From the NCBI RefSeq assembly GCF_001876935.1, contig NC_033798.1:77432823-77496822 (forward strand): DNA of 64,000 bases. Direction: 5' to 3'. The notes beneath the pieces were generated by a model. The model made no database searches. It saw only the letters and a program-made list of their open reading frames with translations, and was not told where the DNA came from. Shown here in pieces: positions 20,501-35,500 of the stretch (positions within the stretch are counted from its first letter, which is position 1; each line of letters opens with the position of its first letter). The position numbers and the translations under genes are program-made. The stretch is from Asparagus officinalis (lineage: Eukaryota > Streptophyta > Magnoliopsida > Asparagales > Asparagaceae).

Positions 20501-23500
20501 ATAATATTTGATCTCTCTTTTTATGTAGTTTATGTCAAGTATCTCACCTCCAAGGTCTTTGATATTCTATTTAAAAAATCAATCACGCAATATGATAAGC
20601 CGATGTTCACATTGTAAGTATATCCACCACCTAAACTACACACAAAGACCACTATAGGTGGGTAAGGTAGACATAGACGGTAGATGAATGGACATGCACA
20701 TACAAGCATATATACATGTCTATATTTCAAGGTTTTAAATATCGGATATCGGGGAAATATCGGATGACCAAAATTCATATCGGACTACAGATATCGGTGA
20801 TATATCGGAGATATGTGGTAATATCGGAATGCTATAACAGATGTTTTCATATATAGTATAATGTACTAAAATGTTATCTCTACATACTTACGGAAATCTA
20901 AGCATACAAAATGTAAATAATATATGTTTAGAATCACTAATCAGCATTGTAAAACAAATAAAAGCACAAATCAGTGCTGCAACATTTGGATTGATTTTTT
21001 AAGGTCAAAATGGCATTTGATATAATAGGAAAATTATAATATGTCGCTCAAAAATTGCCAAATGCGGTATATTGTTTTGCGACAAGCCATATAAAAGCAT
21101 ATATCGGCCAACATATTGGCTGATATATCGGTCATATCAGGGATATATCGCCCAAACTACTCAAAAAGCGGTAAAGGATATTTGAAGACTATATCGGTTG
21201 CGGCAAGCCCTATAAAAGGATATATCGGGTCATGTCGGGGATATTTAAAACAATGCTATATTTATATTTGTTTATCTATAGAGATACATATTCACCTATA
21301 TGTATAAGTATTTATGCTTGTATCTCTATGAAACTGAGACATGGCTAAAGAGAAATGACGAAAGGATTAATGTTTAGTCTTCAAACAAGAGATGCCTTTC
21401 TATCATGTCTGCATTACATAAGGAAAAGTCATTGGATATCTCATCCTTCTCATAATCAAATGAGCATCCAATACTATATTTTTATAAGGGAGGCTTACAA
21501 CCTTTTGTAGTACAACTAAAAATAAAATACTCATTATTATTAGCACTCTTCTAACTGATTCATGCCTCATCATCAGCAAAAAAAGAAACTTCAAAACAAA
21601 GAGCTCTAGTCAATCTTGGAGTAAAGGGGAAAAAAGGTGGGGGGGGGGGGGCAAAAGAAAAAAAATTTTTGATCTTAATTCTTCTAGATATTTTTTATTA
21701 TGATTTGCAATTACAGAAAACCCACTGACTTTAAAACCCACTCATTTTTGGTTTAAATTTAGAAATTCTGGAAGTATTTTGAAATCATAAGAAGTCTAAT
21801 TTCTATGGTTCTTGATCTTATTGGACTTGGTTTTTGATTTTGGCTGAATCTTCTCTAGCTGTCCTATGGACTTGAGAATAGAACTATACAGTGAGTTTTT
21901 TTGGGCCATAAAGATAGGGATATGATCAATTTAATCTAGTTGGAAAGTAATCTAGTTCCGATTGCATGCAAACAAACCCTTGTCATTGGCGTGTTTTCAA
22001 GGATATGAATGTGTGTAAACTAGTGAAACATTAGATATACTCCCACCAGATTCAAGAATAAAAAAAGGGGGGGGGGGGGGGGACAAATGCAACAAATTTT
22101 TTGATCTTAATTCTTCTAGATATTTTTTATTATGATTTGCAATTACAGAAAACCCACTGACTTTAAAACCCACTCATTTTTGGTTTAAATTTAGAAATTC
22201 TGGAAGTATTTTGAAATCATAAGAAGTCTAATTTCTATGGTTCTTGATCTTATTGGACTTGGTTTTTGATTTTGGCTGAATCTTCTCTAGCTGTCCTATG
22301 GACTTGAGAATAGAACTATACAGTGAGTTTTTTTGGGCCATAAAGATAGGGATATGATCAATTTAATCTAGTTGGAAAGTAATCTAGTTCCGATTGCATG
22401 CAAACAAACCCTTGTCATTGGCGTGTTTTCAAGGATATGAATGTGTGTAAACTAGTGAAACATTAGATATACTCCCACCAGATTCAAGAATATTGTATGC
22501 GAATGTCTTTGTTAGCATTGAAGTAGCTATATTGAGGAGTGTCCTACTTTTATATATCTATAGTTTCGACCATTTAAACGCATAGGAGTTTGTTGCTCAA
22601 GCAATAAGAATACATATATGTATTTACATAACCAGGACTTTTTACATTCTCTGTTACACACATTCATACACATTCACACATATGGATGCATTCATACACA
22701 TTCACACATATGCACACACATGAACACATGCGTGCGCACACACATGTTCTTTGATGATTCCAAATTTTAAGTTAAGAATGTATTCTATATGATGGACTTA
22801 AATGTATGAGAATAATATTTTGAAAAATATATGAAAATTTTATTCAATTTAGTTTGTTTAAAAATTGTGTGCATAATTTCATTATTAAATCTCCTACCAC
22901 TACACCAAAATTCATAGTTGTGATGGGGGTTTAGGGTTATAGTTTTATAGCCTGATATGTCCCTATTGGTTAGGGATTGTTTTATGGGGCTCATGCAGCG
23001 ATATTAATTTTTTTTAAAAATCCTCTAATAAATTATTGGAAAGCAAGATTTGAACCTGGATTGCTTTGCTATATTAAAGTCTCTACCAATACACAAACTT
23101 TAAAGTTATGATGAGGATTAAGGGTTATAATTTTATATTCTAAATGTCTTTGCAGGTTGAGGGCCCTTTTATGGGCCGAAACCAGGACTCACGCTGTGGT
23201 ATTATTATTTTTAAATACACTTTTACGTTCATGGCATATTTTCATACAAAGGCAAGATTGCACATGGCCTTCGCCTATACATAATGCTCACACATATATG
23301 TTTCTTGAAAGAGAAGGATGAGGAATGTAGGAATCATATATATCACTTAGTGGGTCTCTATGAGGCAAGACCTTGCAAGTAATGACTAGATGAAGGCTTT
23401 CAAAAAATTTAGATCTGTTGATGGGTTCTTTGATTGTACATTTTCTGTTCACATCTTTTATACATCTTTATCATTTACTATTTTACGTCAGACTTTGAAA

Positions 23501-26500
23501 TTTATGGGAAACTTGCATTATCACAGTAGCTTTTAGAATAAATATCTCAGCATGTTGTTAACTATGGCTTTGATTTTCAGCAAGCCGTTATGGGAAGTGA
23601 TTGCCTATATGGTTTCCAATGTTCCTTTGCCTACGCCTGGAAAAGATCGAGTCTTATTTGCTATCGAGAACTATCTTCTTACTGTAGAGGCCCCACCAAA
23701 AGAAGGACTTCCTCATGCAGATGTAGCATTTTGTTCATTGCAAATGTGGTTTTCTATTATATTTATGAAATTGCTTTTTCTTCATTTAATTAATATAATC
23801 ATTTTTAATTTCATCATTTGCAGATTTGTTTTCAGCCACTAGTGCAGTGCCTAGATGTGGATAACCTGATTAGGCTTTTCACTGCTGTCTTGCTGGAAAG
23901 GAGGATTTTACTGCGATCCAATAAGTTATTTTCAAACTCAATTTGATGGTTATGCTTGTTTTAGTTTCTACTCGTAATAGCTCAATAATCATTTGAAAGA
24001 AATTTTGCTTGAAAGATCCTTTCTTTTTAATAGCCTCAACGGAATTATTACGATGATTCTAATATACATTCCTTATCTTTGGAAACATTTCTTGCACTTT
24101 ATTTTCCTAAATATGTCATTGAGTAGTGTTGTAGCATAGGGCATATGCCTTGATTGGAAAGATTCGGGTTGCGGATCTGCTCGTATTGAGAAGAATGGAA
24201 GAAATTTATGTTATGATGCTGGGGTGTGTTAAAGTTTGTTAGTCATTCTTGAAAGGGAAAAATTAGTTTCAAGGAGATTATTAGTCTTGGAAACTCATAC
24301 TTTGTCCTCTTAGACTTTTGGAAAATGTATTAGCACTCAAAGTAGATAGTTGTTTTAACACATTAGAAGGGTGAGGAAGCTTTATAATAACAAAGTATTG
24401 GAGCTTGGGATGACGATTAAAGAGAGCATGACAAAGAAAAAAGAAAAGCGCCATGAATATAATGGTTCTCAGTTCTCTAGTGAGTTTCTCCTCTTGTTCA
24501 CCGTTTTATCTAACTTTATAACCTTTAATTCATTTTATATCTTATCTCGCATTAGTTGTATCCAATCTATTTGGGCCTTGTTTGAATCTTTAGTTGACAA
24601 GGGACATTGATTTGCTCACAAACTTACTTAGGGTTCAAAGAAGTCCTATCCCAAACTACGAAAAAAATATTTTTCATCCAGTTTCAGTTCAGATCTGTTC
24701 ATTTGGGCTAATTCTGGTCAGATATTTTCATTTCACATAAAACACAAGTTGTGTTCAAATATATTTTATTAAATAAAAAAACGTAGATGCTAAAGAGTGT
24801 AGAATTATATGAAACAAGAAAATAAGTGGAAAAGGAGAAAAAAGAAAGAAGAAACTTGCGAGGATGTTACCTTTGTTTCTCTTCTTCAGGGCTGATCTTT
24901 TTTCTTCTCCAGTCCATGCTGTTGCAGGCATTCCAGAAAAACTAAGCACACTAGTCACACGAGTTTTCCTTAGTGGCTTGATATGGTAAATCGTATAATA
25001 ACATTTTGGATCAATAATCAAACCCAATTAATGTTTAACTAGTTTGTCTGGGTAAATAAGTGGAATCTGAATCTTTCAATGTTGTAAAAACCAATCCAGG
25101 CTGGTGCCTAAACAACTTTTAAGTGCTTGGAACTTCAGTTAGCTGTCGCAGGTGCCAGCTTTTAGGCTGTTTTGTACACTAGGCAACCCCGTCGTGTAAA
25201 TCTATCTTGCTTTTAGAAATACCACAGATCCAAGTGGCTTATTACTAGTTAAGGGTCTTGCACTTAAGTCCTAAGTACCTAAGCTTATTACTGAACGGAT
25301 CTAATGAAATATACCCACTCATATCTCAATGTTTTCAATATTTCATAAAACATCATAACCTCTTATAAAATCCTGGGGTGAATATCTGTTAACTTTGAAC
25401 ATGTACGTGTGCTAATAATTGGATACCATAATCATTAGATAAATACGCACACGCACAAAGGGAGGGAGGGAGATAACACTTGAATCCTAAGAAACTACCT
25501 GAAAATCTACTGTAACAGTGTAACCACACGCTCATATACAGAGAGAGGGGAATATGGGTATGCTTGGTTCTAAGCACCAAGTTTGGTGCTTAGTAGTGAG
25601 GTGGAGGGATCTCAACCATAGATGTGGTTGAGATTAGGTGGATAGAAAGTGTACTCCATGTGACATCTTTTCTCTTTGTACTTTACAACATTAGATGTGA
25701 GGTTGAGATTCCTCCTCCTTGATACCAAGCACCAACTTTGTGCTTAGTACGAAGCATGCCTTATATATATGAGAGAGAAAAATGAGCATCCTTGGTACCA
25801 AGCATCAATTTGGTGATTAGTAGTGACGTGGATGCTGCTTATCCACTCATTTAAAGGTGTCCATTTAAAAACGGTCTCTCCTTGATTACCTATCCATTAA
25901 ATGAGTGGAGGGCACTACTAGGCACCAAATTTGGTGCTTGGTAGCAAGCACACCCATTATTCTCACACATGCATACATATAAAATTTGAAATGTCCAAAA
26001 CTATAGCTGAATTTTCAGACCTTGCTAGAAACTGTTAAAAAAAATTCTCTTCATGGTATCCTTGTATCTGGATGAAAGTGCCTAGAACAAAGACCTGCTT
26101 TTTGTAAGCCAATTTGCGGACTTATTTTACTAGAGAGACATAAACTTTGGACGTTGAAGGTTTTTATCTACTTTTAGTATTGTGTTGTGAGTAAATCTTT
26201 GAAAGCAAGCTTTGTGTTGGCTTCTGTTTCATGATTTGAACAAGTGGAAGACCTATTGAATCTTTCAAGCATGATGCCTGTATGTAACATAGATTCCTGT
26301 TTATATACATATCACCTGATGGCAATATTTAACATAAGTTTGATTTATATACATTATACACAGTATCAGTCGCTCCATCCTTGGAACTCTGTTAGGACCA
26401 TTGTTTTCAGCTCCAGTGTGCTATCTGTTCTGAGTTGTCCTTTCTAAATAAAAATGCAAGTAATTTGCTCTTAAGATTTCAACCATTAGCTTTATGTAAC

Positions 26501-29500
26501 AGTGACTTTCCCCATCTCTTGCAGGTATACATTATTAACTCTTGTCTTTGAGGCTATCTGCCATTTGATATATCCTTTCAGGTGGCAAGTAAGCTCTCCA
26601 TTTTCTTAGTCTAGAAATTTTAGATATTTTTATTTTTATGCACTTCAACTTTAGATGGGTTTGCTGCAAGGAGAAAATTTTAGGTTATGTTTATGCTTAT
26701 AAGCAGTTACTTTTTTTAGAACTAGCTGAAATCTCAGATTCATGAGATAATAGATTGTTTAGGACTATATATACTTGTTTCCTCTGGAAGCAATTGTGAA
26801 AAAAAAGATTCAGTTGTAAGCGCATACACTATGAAATGAAATATCCTCAAGGATGAAGTGGAAAAAACATCAAACTTATGTATTTCATTGTACTTGCTAA
26901 GCTAGTTCTTACTGCTAGGTGTCCTCCCTGAACTATAATTTTTTCCCTCATGCAGCATGTCTACATTCCTCTTCTATTTTTTAGTGGCGTTGACTATATT
27001 GATGCCCCTACACCATACATGATGGGGCTTCATTCAGGTGTTGATACGTATGGTCTGTCAATGGATGGGGTAAGTCAACCAGCAAATTTCTTACAGTATT
27101 TGTTTGAAAATATTAAAATATAAGTAATATTTGTAATTTACTTGAGCAGAGATCCATAACAAAGGTAGCTGGAGAAACAGATTTATATTCGTTTTTTCAG
27201 TGGCTTGTGTTGAAGGCTAAGTTGATGTTGTTATTGTAGGATACATTTTTTCCTTAGCATATATTACTTCCTGTCAATCCATATTGAAGATAATTACATC
27301 GTTATTTTTGAACTCAAATATTTATAGGTTTTTTCTTGCCTCCACACTCCAGTATTGCATTGTGGAAGTAACCTGTTGATCTTTGGACCTTTCTCTCCAC
27401 AATCCACATGCCTCAAAACACTCATACGGTTAGTTGAGAAAGAAACAGACTATTCTCGACCCTTTTTTAAGAGTCTATAATAACTGAAAGAGCTAGGATA
27501 CTTGTCAAAAGTAGGGCCTAGAGGCTGCAGGCCCCTATAGACTGACTGTCCAATAGTATCTCCCTATTCGATGCAGTTATTCTCAACTCAGTGACACCAG
27601 AGTAGAAATATATGCAAGAGCTTATCATCAAGAAGCAGTTAAGATTTCTCTCCAACCCTAAGAAGCAGTTAAAAGTTTTCTTCAACTGTAAAAGGAAGAG
27701 GAAAAGACGAAGAAGATGTATTGACACTGCTTCTACTACTGTAATTTGACCATCAGATGCAAGCCTAAGACCAACCAAACTCAGTTCTTTGACATTGAAA
27801 AATAGCAGTTTCACCTTCTTTTTCCTTATTCTAGGACCTCAGTGAGTTTGTTCAGCAAGGGAGAGGGCCGTGTTGGCCAGGGTGTTGCTGGGACTCCTTG
27901 TCTTCTTGATTCCCGAGGAAGTGTCAGGGAAGTGGTAGAGATCGAGCGAGTGAGAAGTGATGATTGATGAGGGAATAAAAGCTGGTGGGAGATGAAGGTG
28001 AGGGGGAAGAGAGGCATTGATTGAGAGGGTTGAAGAGAAAGAGAAGGTAAAAAGTTTGTGACGTATGTGGTTCTTTTCTAGTTTTTTTGTATTTGGTTCT
28101 AGACTAAAATGTGAGATAGGTTGACTAGAACCGACTTTCACTTATATAGTGAGGATAAGAGTGGGACAACTTTTACAGTCATCCTCGTTCTAGCATTTAT
28201 TTACATTTTAGATTCACAAGTATATTGGAAAGCTTGTGCAAGAATATCTATAACTTTGAATTGAAAGCATGTGGAAAAATATCTGCAACTCCAAAATAAA
28301 AATCATCACCTTTTAAATTATGGCAGGTTGTTTTCTTTGCTCGACAATAATTTGTTTTGCAAATATTACTTGAGCAGACAGCGATGTTTATTTATATTCA
28401 ATATATGTTCTGCTTTAAAATTCTGCATGTAAACGTTGAAGGTGTTAAATTTCTGGTGACCTGCTTAAAAATAAAATTTCTGGAGACCTGCCTAAAAATA
28501 CTATCCTGTAGACATGGTCATTTCACAGTGTAGAAAGCATGCATATGAATTGATTCAGATGCCGGTTATGCTGACCAATTATAGTATGGTACTGCAGAGT
28601 GGAAACTGATCTGCCTGTGGTGGTTGTTTAGCATGAACACCCTGGAGGAACTGTAGGTTCCATGTACTTCTTGCTTCTTGTTTTCGTACTTCAACATGGT
28701 GTTTACTCGACGATTTTCTTTATTCTTTGCTTTCTAGTTACTGCATAATTTGAAAATATATATCATTCATGCATATCCTATGTTTGTTTTATGTCTTTGC
28801 TGTTCTTATAATTTTTATATTGTAGTCTGAGGAGTATTGGTTTGCTTGTTAGCACTTACTCTTTATGATATATTTCTTTCATATGTTAAACATCTATTAT
28901 TTTCTGATGTCATGATTTGAATTAAAAATTTAAAATTTGGAAGTCATAGAAACTTAAAAGGCCTCCACTGACCTCATCTTAAAGCTTGTAGGTTGTTGTT
29001 GTGGATCTTGAGAACAATTCCATCACAACGTCAGAAGATATACCTCCAATACCTGACCCTGAACTAAGTTTCCTGAGAAGTGAGATATTAAAGTTGCTGT
29101 ACCCAAATGTTGTTGGAATTGATTACATGAAGATTAATGTTGGCTGTATGTCTGAACAATATGCTAAAGGTGGTTCCAGACCATGGGGAGAGGATCACGA
29201 CTTTCAACTGAGGTGATGCTCACTTAATTATTGAAAGCATGATTTGTAGATTTTTTTTGTATTACTGAGGCTAACAACTTTAGGTTAAACTGGAATAACC
29301 TATATTTTTCTCTTTTATGCATATATCTTTTCAAGGGATGTTCAGAAAGTTGATGTCTTAGAATGAAGTGCAAGAAGGGCATGATTTTTCTTATTTTTTG
29401 AATGAAAAGATCATAGTCCAGTCTTGAACCTCACATCTTCCATGGCCTAACCCGCCCTTCAACACTGAGCCAGGCGGCCAGGCCTTAGTGGCAATTGACT

Positions 29501-32500
29501 AGTTTCTAGAGAATACAAATCATATTATTACACTTCTCCCATGAGAAATATGCTCAACATCCTTCAATTTTGAGGGTTTATACCCCAATTGCCCACCAAT
29601 TTTTCTCCCTTGCGGTTGTGATACTTAGACCTCCAAACTGGAGGGTATTACATCAGTTCCTGTGTGGGAAGGATTCTTATCTATTTCTTGTACGTTCTTG
29701 ATATCTCGTGTAATACCTTGATGGGCATATTTAGTTGCATGGTTGTATATTTAGATTGTTTAGGTGGATTATTTGCAAAGATACAATCATAGTGGGGTGG
29801 GTTCACAGAAAGGGGAAATGGGTCAAGCCTTTCTAGCTGATACGGGTGTATCTTCTCTTCGGAACTTAGTGATCCTCATGGGAGTTTGAGGATAGCTGAT
29901 TCTCATGGTAGCTTGAGAATAGAGGTGTAAAACAGCACAGTGGAACGCAGGTTGAAGCGTGGAACGAGACGGCGAATCGAAGAATTGAAGCATCCAGTTT
30001 TTAGCCAGTGAGTCGACTCATAATAGTCATGAGTCGACTCATCAGGTTGAGTCGACTCATGCCTGTCATGAGTCGACTCACGAAACCCAGCCGTTTGTCA
30101 CCAGTTTCTGACGAGTCGACTCATCTCAGTCATGAGTCGACTCATTGCTGATTTTGTGTTTTGTCCAGTTTCGGACGAGTCGTCTCATCTCAGTCGTGAG
30201 TCGACTCATCGAAGGTTTCCTGGTTCGTTTAGGTTTCTGTTTGCACGAATTCCTGTTGGGTTTGGGCTTGGTAATTTACCATTTTGCCATCCACGTTGTT
30301 ACACCTATATAAGGGATTGTTTAGGGTTTCTAATGAAGGAGAGGTAATCAAAGTGAGATTCTAATCAAGAGAGATTAGGGTTTAGAGAGAATTGAGAGCT
30401 TGTTCTCGATTCGTTCTCGATTCTAGTGAGATTGTGAGAGAGGGATTGCAATCTTTTCATACTCATAATCTAGAGGGTATTTTCCTTCGTCACATACTGA
30501 ATTGTTCTTGTGTTTCTGTCATCCTCTTCTCAACCCACCTTTGATAATTCCGCGATCAAAGGTGCTCGCACGACGACTCGTATCACTAGCTTAAGGCGAT
30601 TAAGTAAGAATGTGCTCAAGTGTCAAGTATATGGCCATTAGGAATTTCTAATGCATTGAAGTACGTAGCTGATAGGAAGTCCTCTTTTTTGGGGGCATAA
30701 TTCATAATACTCTGTTTACCAAGTGCAATGTAACCTGCGTACTTCTATCTGAAGCTGTATCCATACCTGATACATACTCGTACCCGCACGGGCTGCACCT
30801 GCAACAACACTTCCTTGGACGCTCTTGCATACATTTATTCAGACACTCTTATATATACTGCACGATTTCATTTAAAACACTCGTCATACCTTCTTTAGCA
30901 TAAATCTCACACTTCACATTCACTTCCTGAAACTCATTTGATATGGGTCGGGTTCGTTTCAGCATATAGCCAGTTCAGATTTCTGATTATAGGTCGTCTG
31001 GGTATTGAGTTAAAAAATGAGCGATTTTCCAACTAATAATCTAGAAAATAAAGAAACAAAAAAATGTTGTAGGGAATTTAATTATCATAACATGTGATCT
31101 AGTGTAAACTATTAATTTCAATATTCATTTATATATAACCATCACGCTGTACCCTACCTTTTACAAATTTCTTGTGTCCCTTACCCATATCAGTGCCGTA
31201 CCTGTTCCATTCAACAGGCAGAGTGGTTACTTGGTCTTGATCTTGTATTTCCAAGCATGTACCTTCTTTCAGGGTTAGGATTTTGTGCATGTTTGCGCGT
31301 GTGCATGTACATTTACTGGTTATTGGTTTGTTTACAACTTTATTAGTGATCCAAGCATCCATCTGGACATGGTTTTCTTTCTTTTTGTGGTAGGTTGCTG
31401 GATTGGACCTACAATTAGCCTAATTACTACGGAGGTTGCTTCCACCAATTATTAGGATATACTCCTTGATCTTAATATGTTAGCTGAATCCAATCCCATG
31501 AGTAAAATGGTGTTTGATTTAGATGGTTATTAGACATAATTTGTTAGTTCCCAAAGCTATTCGATTGCTTCATTCCGCTTTTGAGTTGCTCAGACTGTAA
31601 GTAGCTTCATGCTCAGAAGCCAAAATGCGCTTTGGCACCTTTTCTAATTAGCATACCTCTTTGTCAATCCAAGCATGCTCAAATTTCGAACCTAGTTGCT
31701 TGATAACACTATTCAGTTATTTTCTATGGAGATAACATTTAACACAGAGGGTGACGCACTTTGCATGCTTAATAAAAATTTGTCTTTCTTCCAATGTCCT
31801 TGATGTTTTCTATATTTGTTTTTCGGGACAAGCAACGTATGACAGCTTTGACCTTAAAATTTATGAACTGCTCTTGTTACTTGTCAAAAAAATTTCTCAC
31901 ATTTTATGTGATAGTACCACCTTCTCAACATCAACAGAATGTATAAAGTAATAATTACAGCTAAACTAATGTCAATCACTCTAGAAGCAAAATCTTCCAA
32001 GTAAACCCCACCCTCTAATTAGTTGTGAAGTCTTTTCATTAGCTCCAGAGCTACATGTCAAAAAGCTCCAAGTTCTTCGCTTTGAATGTCTCTCCTTCCT
32101 CAGCAGTACAGTCCATCACTGTGGTAGTGCTGGAGTTTATCATCTAGTTTCCTGTTTATTGTGAGTAATAAGAGAGTCTGCATTAGTCGTATAAGATAAA
32201 TACCTCCTAACACTATTCTCTCCAAAATGAACACCTGGGAGGTGCAACTTTGAGTTGCTGGTAGATGCACTAATAGGAAATACTCTTAATGTTGTTATTT
32301 CTTTATTAACGAAATAACTACTGAAAGGTAGGCCTTCAGTCTGCCACATGAATTCCTTCCCCATGCAATAGATAAGGAATATTATTAGTAGCTCTGATAC
32401 CATTTTGGGTTGAAGTGTTTTACAACAAAGATGGTGAAGTTCCTATATTGAAAGAGGTAAGGTCTGGGTAATAGATTGTAAACACAGTATCTCCATAATG

Positions 32501-35500
32501 CCTTATTGGAAGGAGAAATCATAACCTCGTGACTCGAGAATCCATTCAGAAAGTGGACAAAATTACTTTATTTCCCATCTGAAAGAGGAAGTTTAATATA
32601 TTTCTTCCAAAATAGTTACAGCTTAAATAAACTAATCAGTTCTATTATTTGTCCACAGCTGACCATGTAGTCCTCTGGATCATGTGGCCATTAAGTGGAA
32701 AGCAATCAAATACTGAATAACTTCTTGTTTATAACTTTCATTTGATATCTGCACAACTAAAATGTCTTACTTCTGGTTGGTACTTGCTATCATAGGAGTG
32801 TACTCATGGTTGGTCCTCACTTCACATGAATGCATTCCCTTCTATTTTGTTACCCCCTTTTCTGTAGACAATCTTCCTAATTATATATTTTTTATGGTTA
32901 CCCTTGAGGTTTTGAAACTTAAATGCATGACAAATAAGATTGATTTTTCTGAACTACCATTGGCTGGGAAGGCCAGTTTAGCTCCATCTTGCTGTCAACA
33001 GCTCATAAAATCTAACCAATCCTTTCAACCTGTCGTCTCAATTCTGAAGTATGTGTCATTGCTGACCCATTTCAATTGAAATCTTCTTGATTTGTTATAA
33101 TGACGATATGACTATGATGATGATGCATTATGAATATTGAATTATGGATTCCCAGTTTTCGGTTGCAAACCCTTATCTTTCTCCTAGTCCTTTCTGTTAT
33201 ATTGCTTTAAAAATCTATATTCTGATAAATTTGCAGGTTGACATTTTTGAGATTTTTTGCATTATTTCTCAGTGGCTACCGTAATTTCATTGTAAGTTAC
33301 ATAGACACTGTTTCCTGCATTTTGTTTGTATACTTTCTTGAACTTTTTAAGTTTTTTCCCAGGAAAATTCTGCAACTAACATCTTCAATACTCAAGCATT
33401 TTTAAAAAGACGGTCTCGTGCAACTGGTCAACCAATTGAGTCTATGGTTATGGTACGATTCATGTTAGCTCAACTTAAGATTTGTCTTGAAACTTCTTTA
33501 TCTCATCTGAAGTACCTCTCTTGTTTACTTCTGACATGAAGATTTAATTTGTATAAGTGGCATCAATGGAAACTAAAATTGACTATTGAAGCCCTTGTCC
33601 TTTCTAGATATATAGATATTTACAATTTTGACACAGTAGCTAAACCTTCTTTCCCCCTCTCACACTCTTTGCCTTTCGTAGTGCATACGGGAACTGTAAA
33701 AGCAGGCTATTGTGTGCCTCCTGCTACAGTCATGGCTTTAAACACTGGGCACTAAATCTTGCAATTAGCTGGAAGCATAATATTTCATTTTAATGTCATT
33801 AGCTGATTGTATTTTTGGGCATGTTGGCAATATGCATATTTGTGCATTAAAAAGTTTTTCTTCAGTAATATTTCTCGAAACAGCTTTGCTAAGCCATCTA
33901 ATGATGAGAATTTCGCTCATAATTGAGGCGTATCTTTCCATCCATCCAACAACTAGAACAAAACTTTATCCCAAAATTTTGGGGTTGACTACACAAAACC
34001 TATTATTCCATTTAGTTGTGTTTTTGGTCATCTCTTTCATTAATTGTTATCATTTTTGGTTGCTTCCAACCAAGTTCTTTTGGGTCTACCTCCATATCTC
34101 TTTGCCTCATTAACTGTAATGTTATCATTTTTTCTAACCGGTGCACTAAGAGGCCTCTATTGTAAGTGATACTATCTCGGCTTATTCTCTCTCATTTTAT
34201 CCTCAATAGGAGCAACCTCTAATTTCTTACATTCACACTCATCTTTTATGCGACCTCTTAGTGTATACCACAAGACTATGTCAACATTCTCATTTCTGCT
34301 ACACTTAGTCTTATGCACATGTTTTTTCTTTATTGCCCAACATTTTGATCCATAAAGCATTGTTCGTCTTATAATTGTCCTGAAAATTTTTCTCTTCAAT
34401 CTCATAGGTATTCTATGATCATGTAAGACTCTAGAAGAATTTATCCATTTTAACCATCCCGATTTGACTCGATGGTCAATGTCATCCTCAATTTACCATC
34501 ATGATGAAAGATACATTCTAAAACGGAAGTGATAAATTTTGGATATTTATTGACCATTAGTACATATCTTTCCATTCAAAGCATCTAAAAATTTTGTTAC
34601 CATTTAGGTGATCTGGGATGTGTGAGTTCTCGCTATTAGCTTCTCAAGAAGTTAAACTTTTTATGTCAAACAAAGACACACCTCATTAGTCGAGAACAAA
34701 ATTCTCCTTTTCAGGGATTCAAAATTTCCTTGTCGTGCTTAATGGGTCCTGATGCTTATTGATTGTAGTTTTAGACTATAGCTCTTTTGGCAAATAGTAG
34801 AATGAAGAGAGGAAATGGGAAACATGCTAAGTAGAGAAAGGAGGGTATTTGATGGATTTTCTGCAAACTATTATTTCGAGGCGAAAGTCAACTCATTCAT
34901 CTTTAAAAGTATATATCGTCTCAATCCCTTTTATGCACTGGTGATTTAAAGGATGATACACCAGTTTAAAGTCACATCTCCATTTCAACCTTTTTTTTGT
35001 TGGACAGCCCGTGAGCTTTTATAATGAGGGAAGGAAGACTACAAAGGAAGAAAAGAAACTCCATTAAGGGAGAAAAGAAGACCCTTTCATGAGTAAAGAA
35101 GCTACCATGAAGGAAAGAAGAAAGAATTCCCTGAACGGGAAAAAATATTTTTAATTGGTGATGTTGTGAGCATGAATCAAAACGAGCCTCCATGAGCTGC
35201 CATTAAGCTTCATGAACCATGAAGTTGGGTTGTTACTATAATAAGTGTGCAATAGTGCATCACTACATTTTAATCTGAAAACCCCCTCGTCCTCCATGGA
35301 AGGGTAGATTTGAAGCTACAACTTGCTGCAGAGGAAAAAGTGTGATACCGCATGAGCTTAACTTACTTCTTGTTCTTTGTTGCAATCCTGCAGATATGTC
35401 CCTGTCATCAACTTGTTCTAATTTCAAAAATGTGACTATACCATTCCTTATCCTAGTGAATCTCAGTGTTTCTTTTTCCTTAAGAGGCTCTCTTGTCTCT

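Larger units (their letters stand above)
18112..23580 (+). other. SCD1: SCD1 intron 3 (5.5 kb), transposon-rich
   Basis: Holds a G run near 18391, hAT-like elements at 19030-19658 and 20728-21255, a 395-bp direct repeat with G runs (21640-22492), CA-rich sequence at 22660-22745 and two related degenerate segments at about 22880-23200. A 223-codon - strand frame at 19076-19747 overlaps the first hAT-like element and is not considered a gene. Confidence 0.8.
29213..33236 (+). other. SCD1: SCD1 intron 8 (4.0 kb), with LTR fragments
   Basis: Contains a solo-LTR candidate with a palindrome array (about 29880-30600), a GT/AC-rich repeat (about 30760-31340) related to 54.36-54.85 kb in intron 26, and a copia primer-binding-site remnant at 32385-32405. 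No other gene seen. Confidence 0.75.

Noticed and set aside
22880..23200. Possible SINE with a tRNA-like box B (TTTGAACCTGGATTG)
   Set aside because: Only a weak box B-like word; no box A, tail or target duplication was found.
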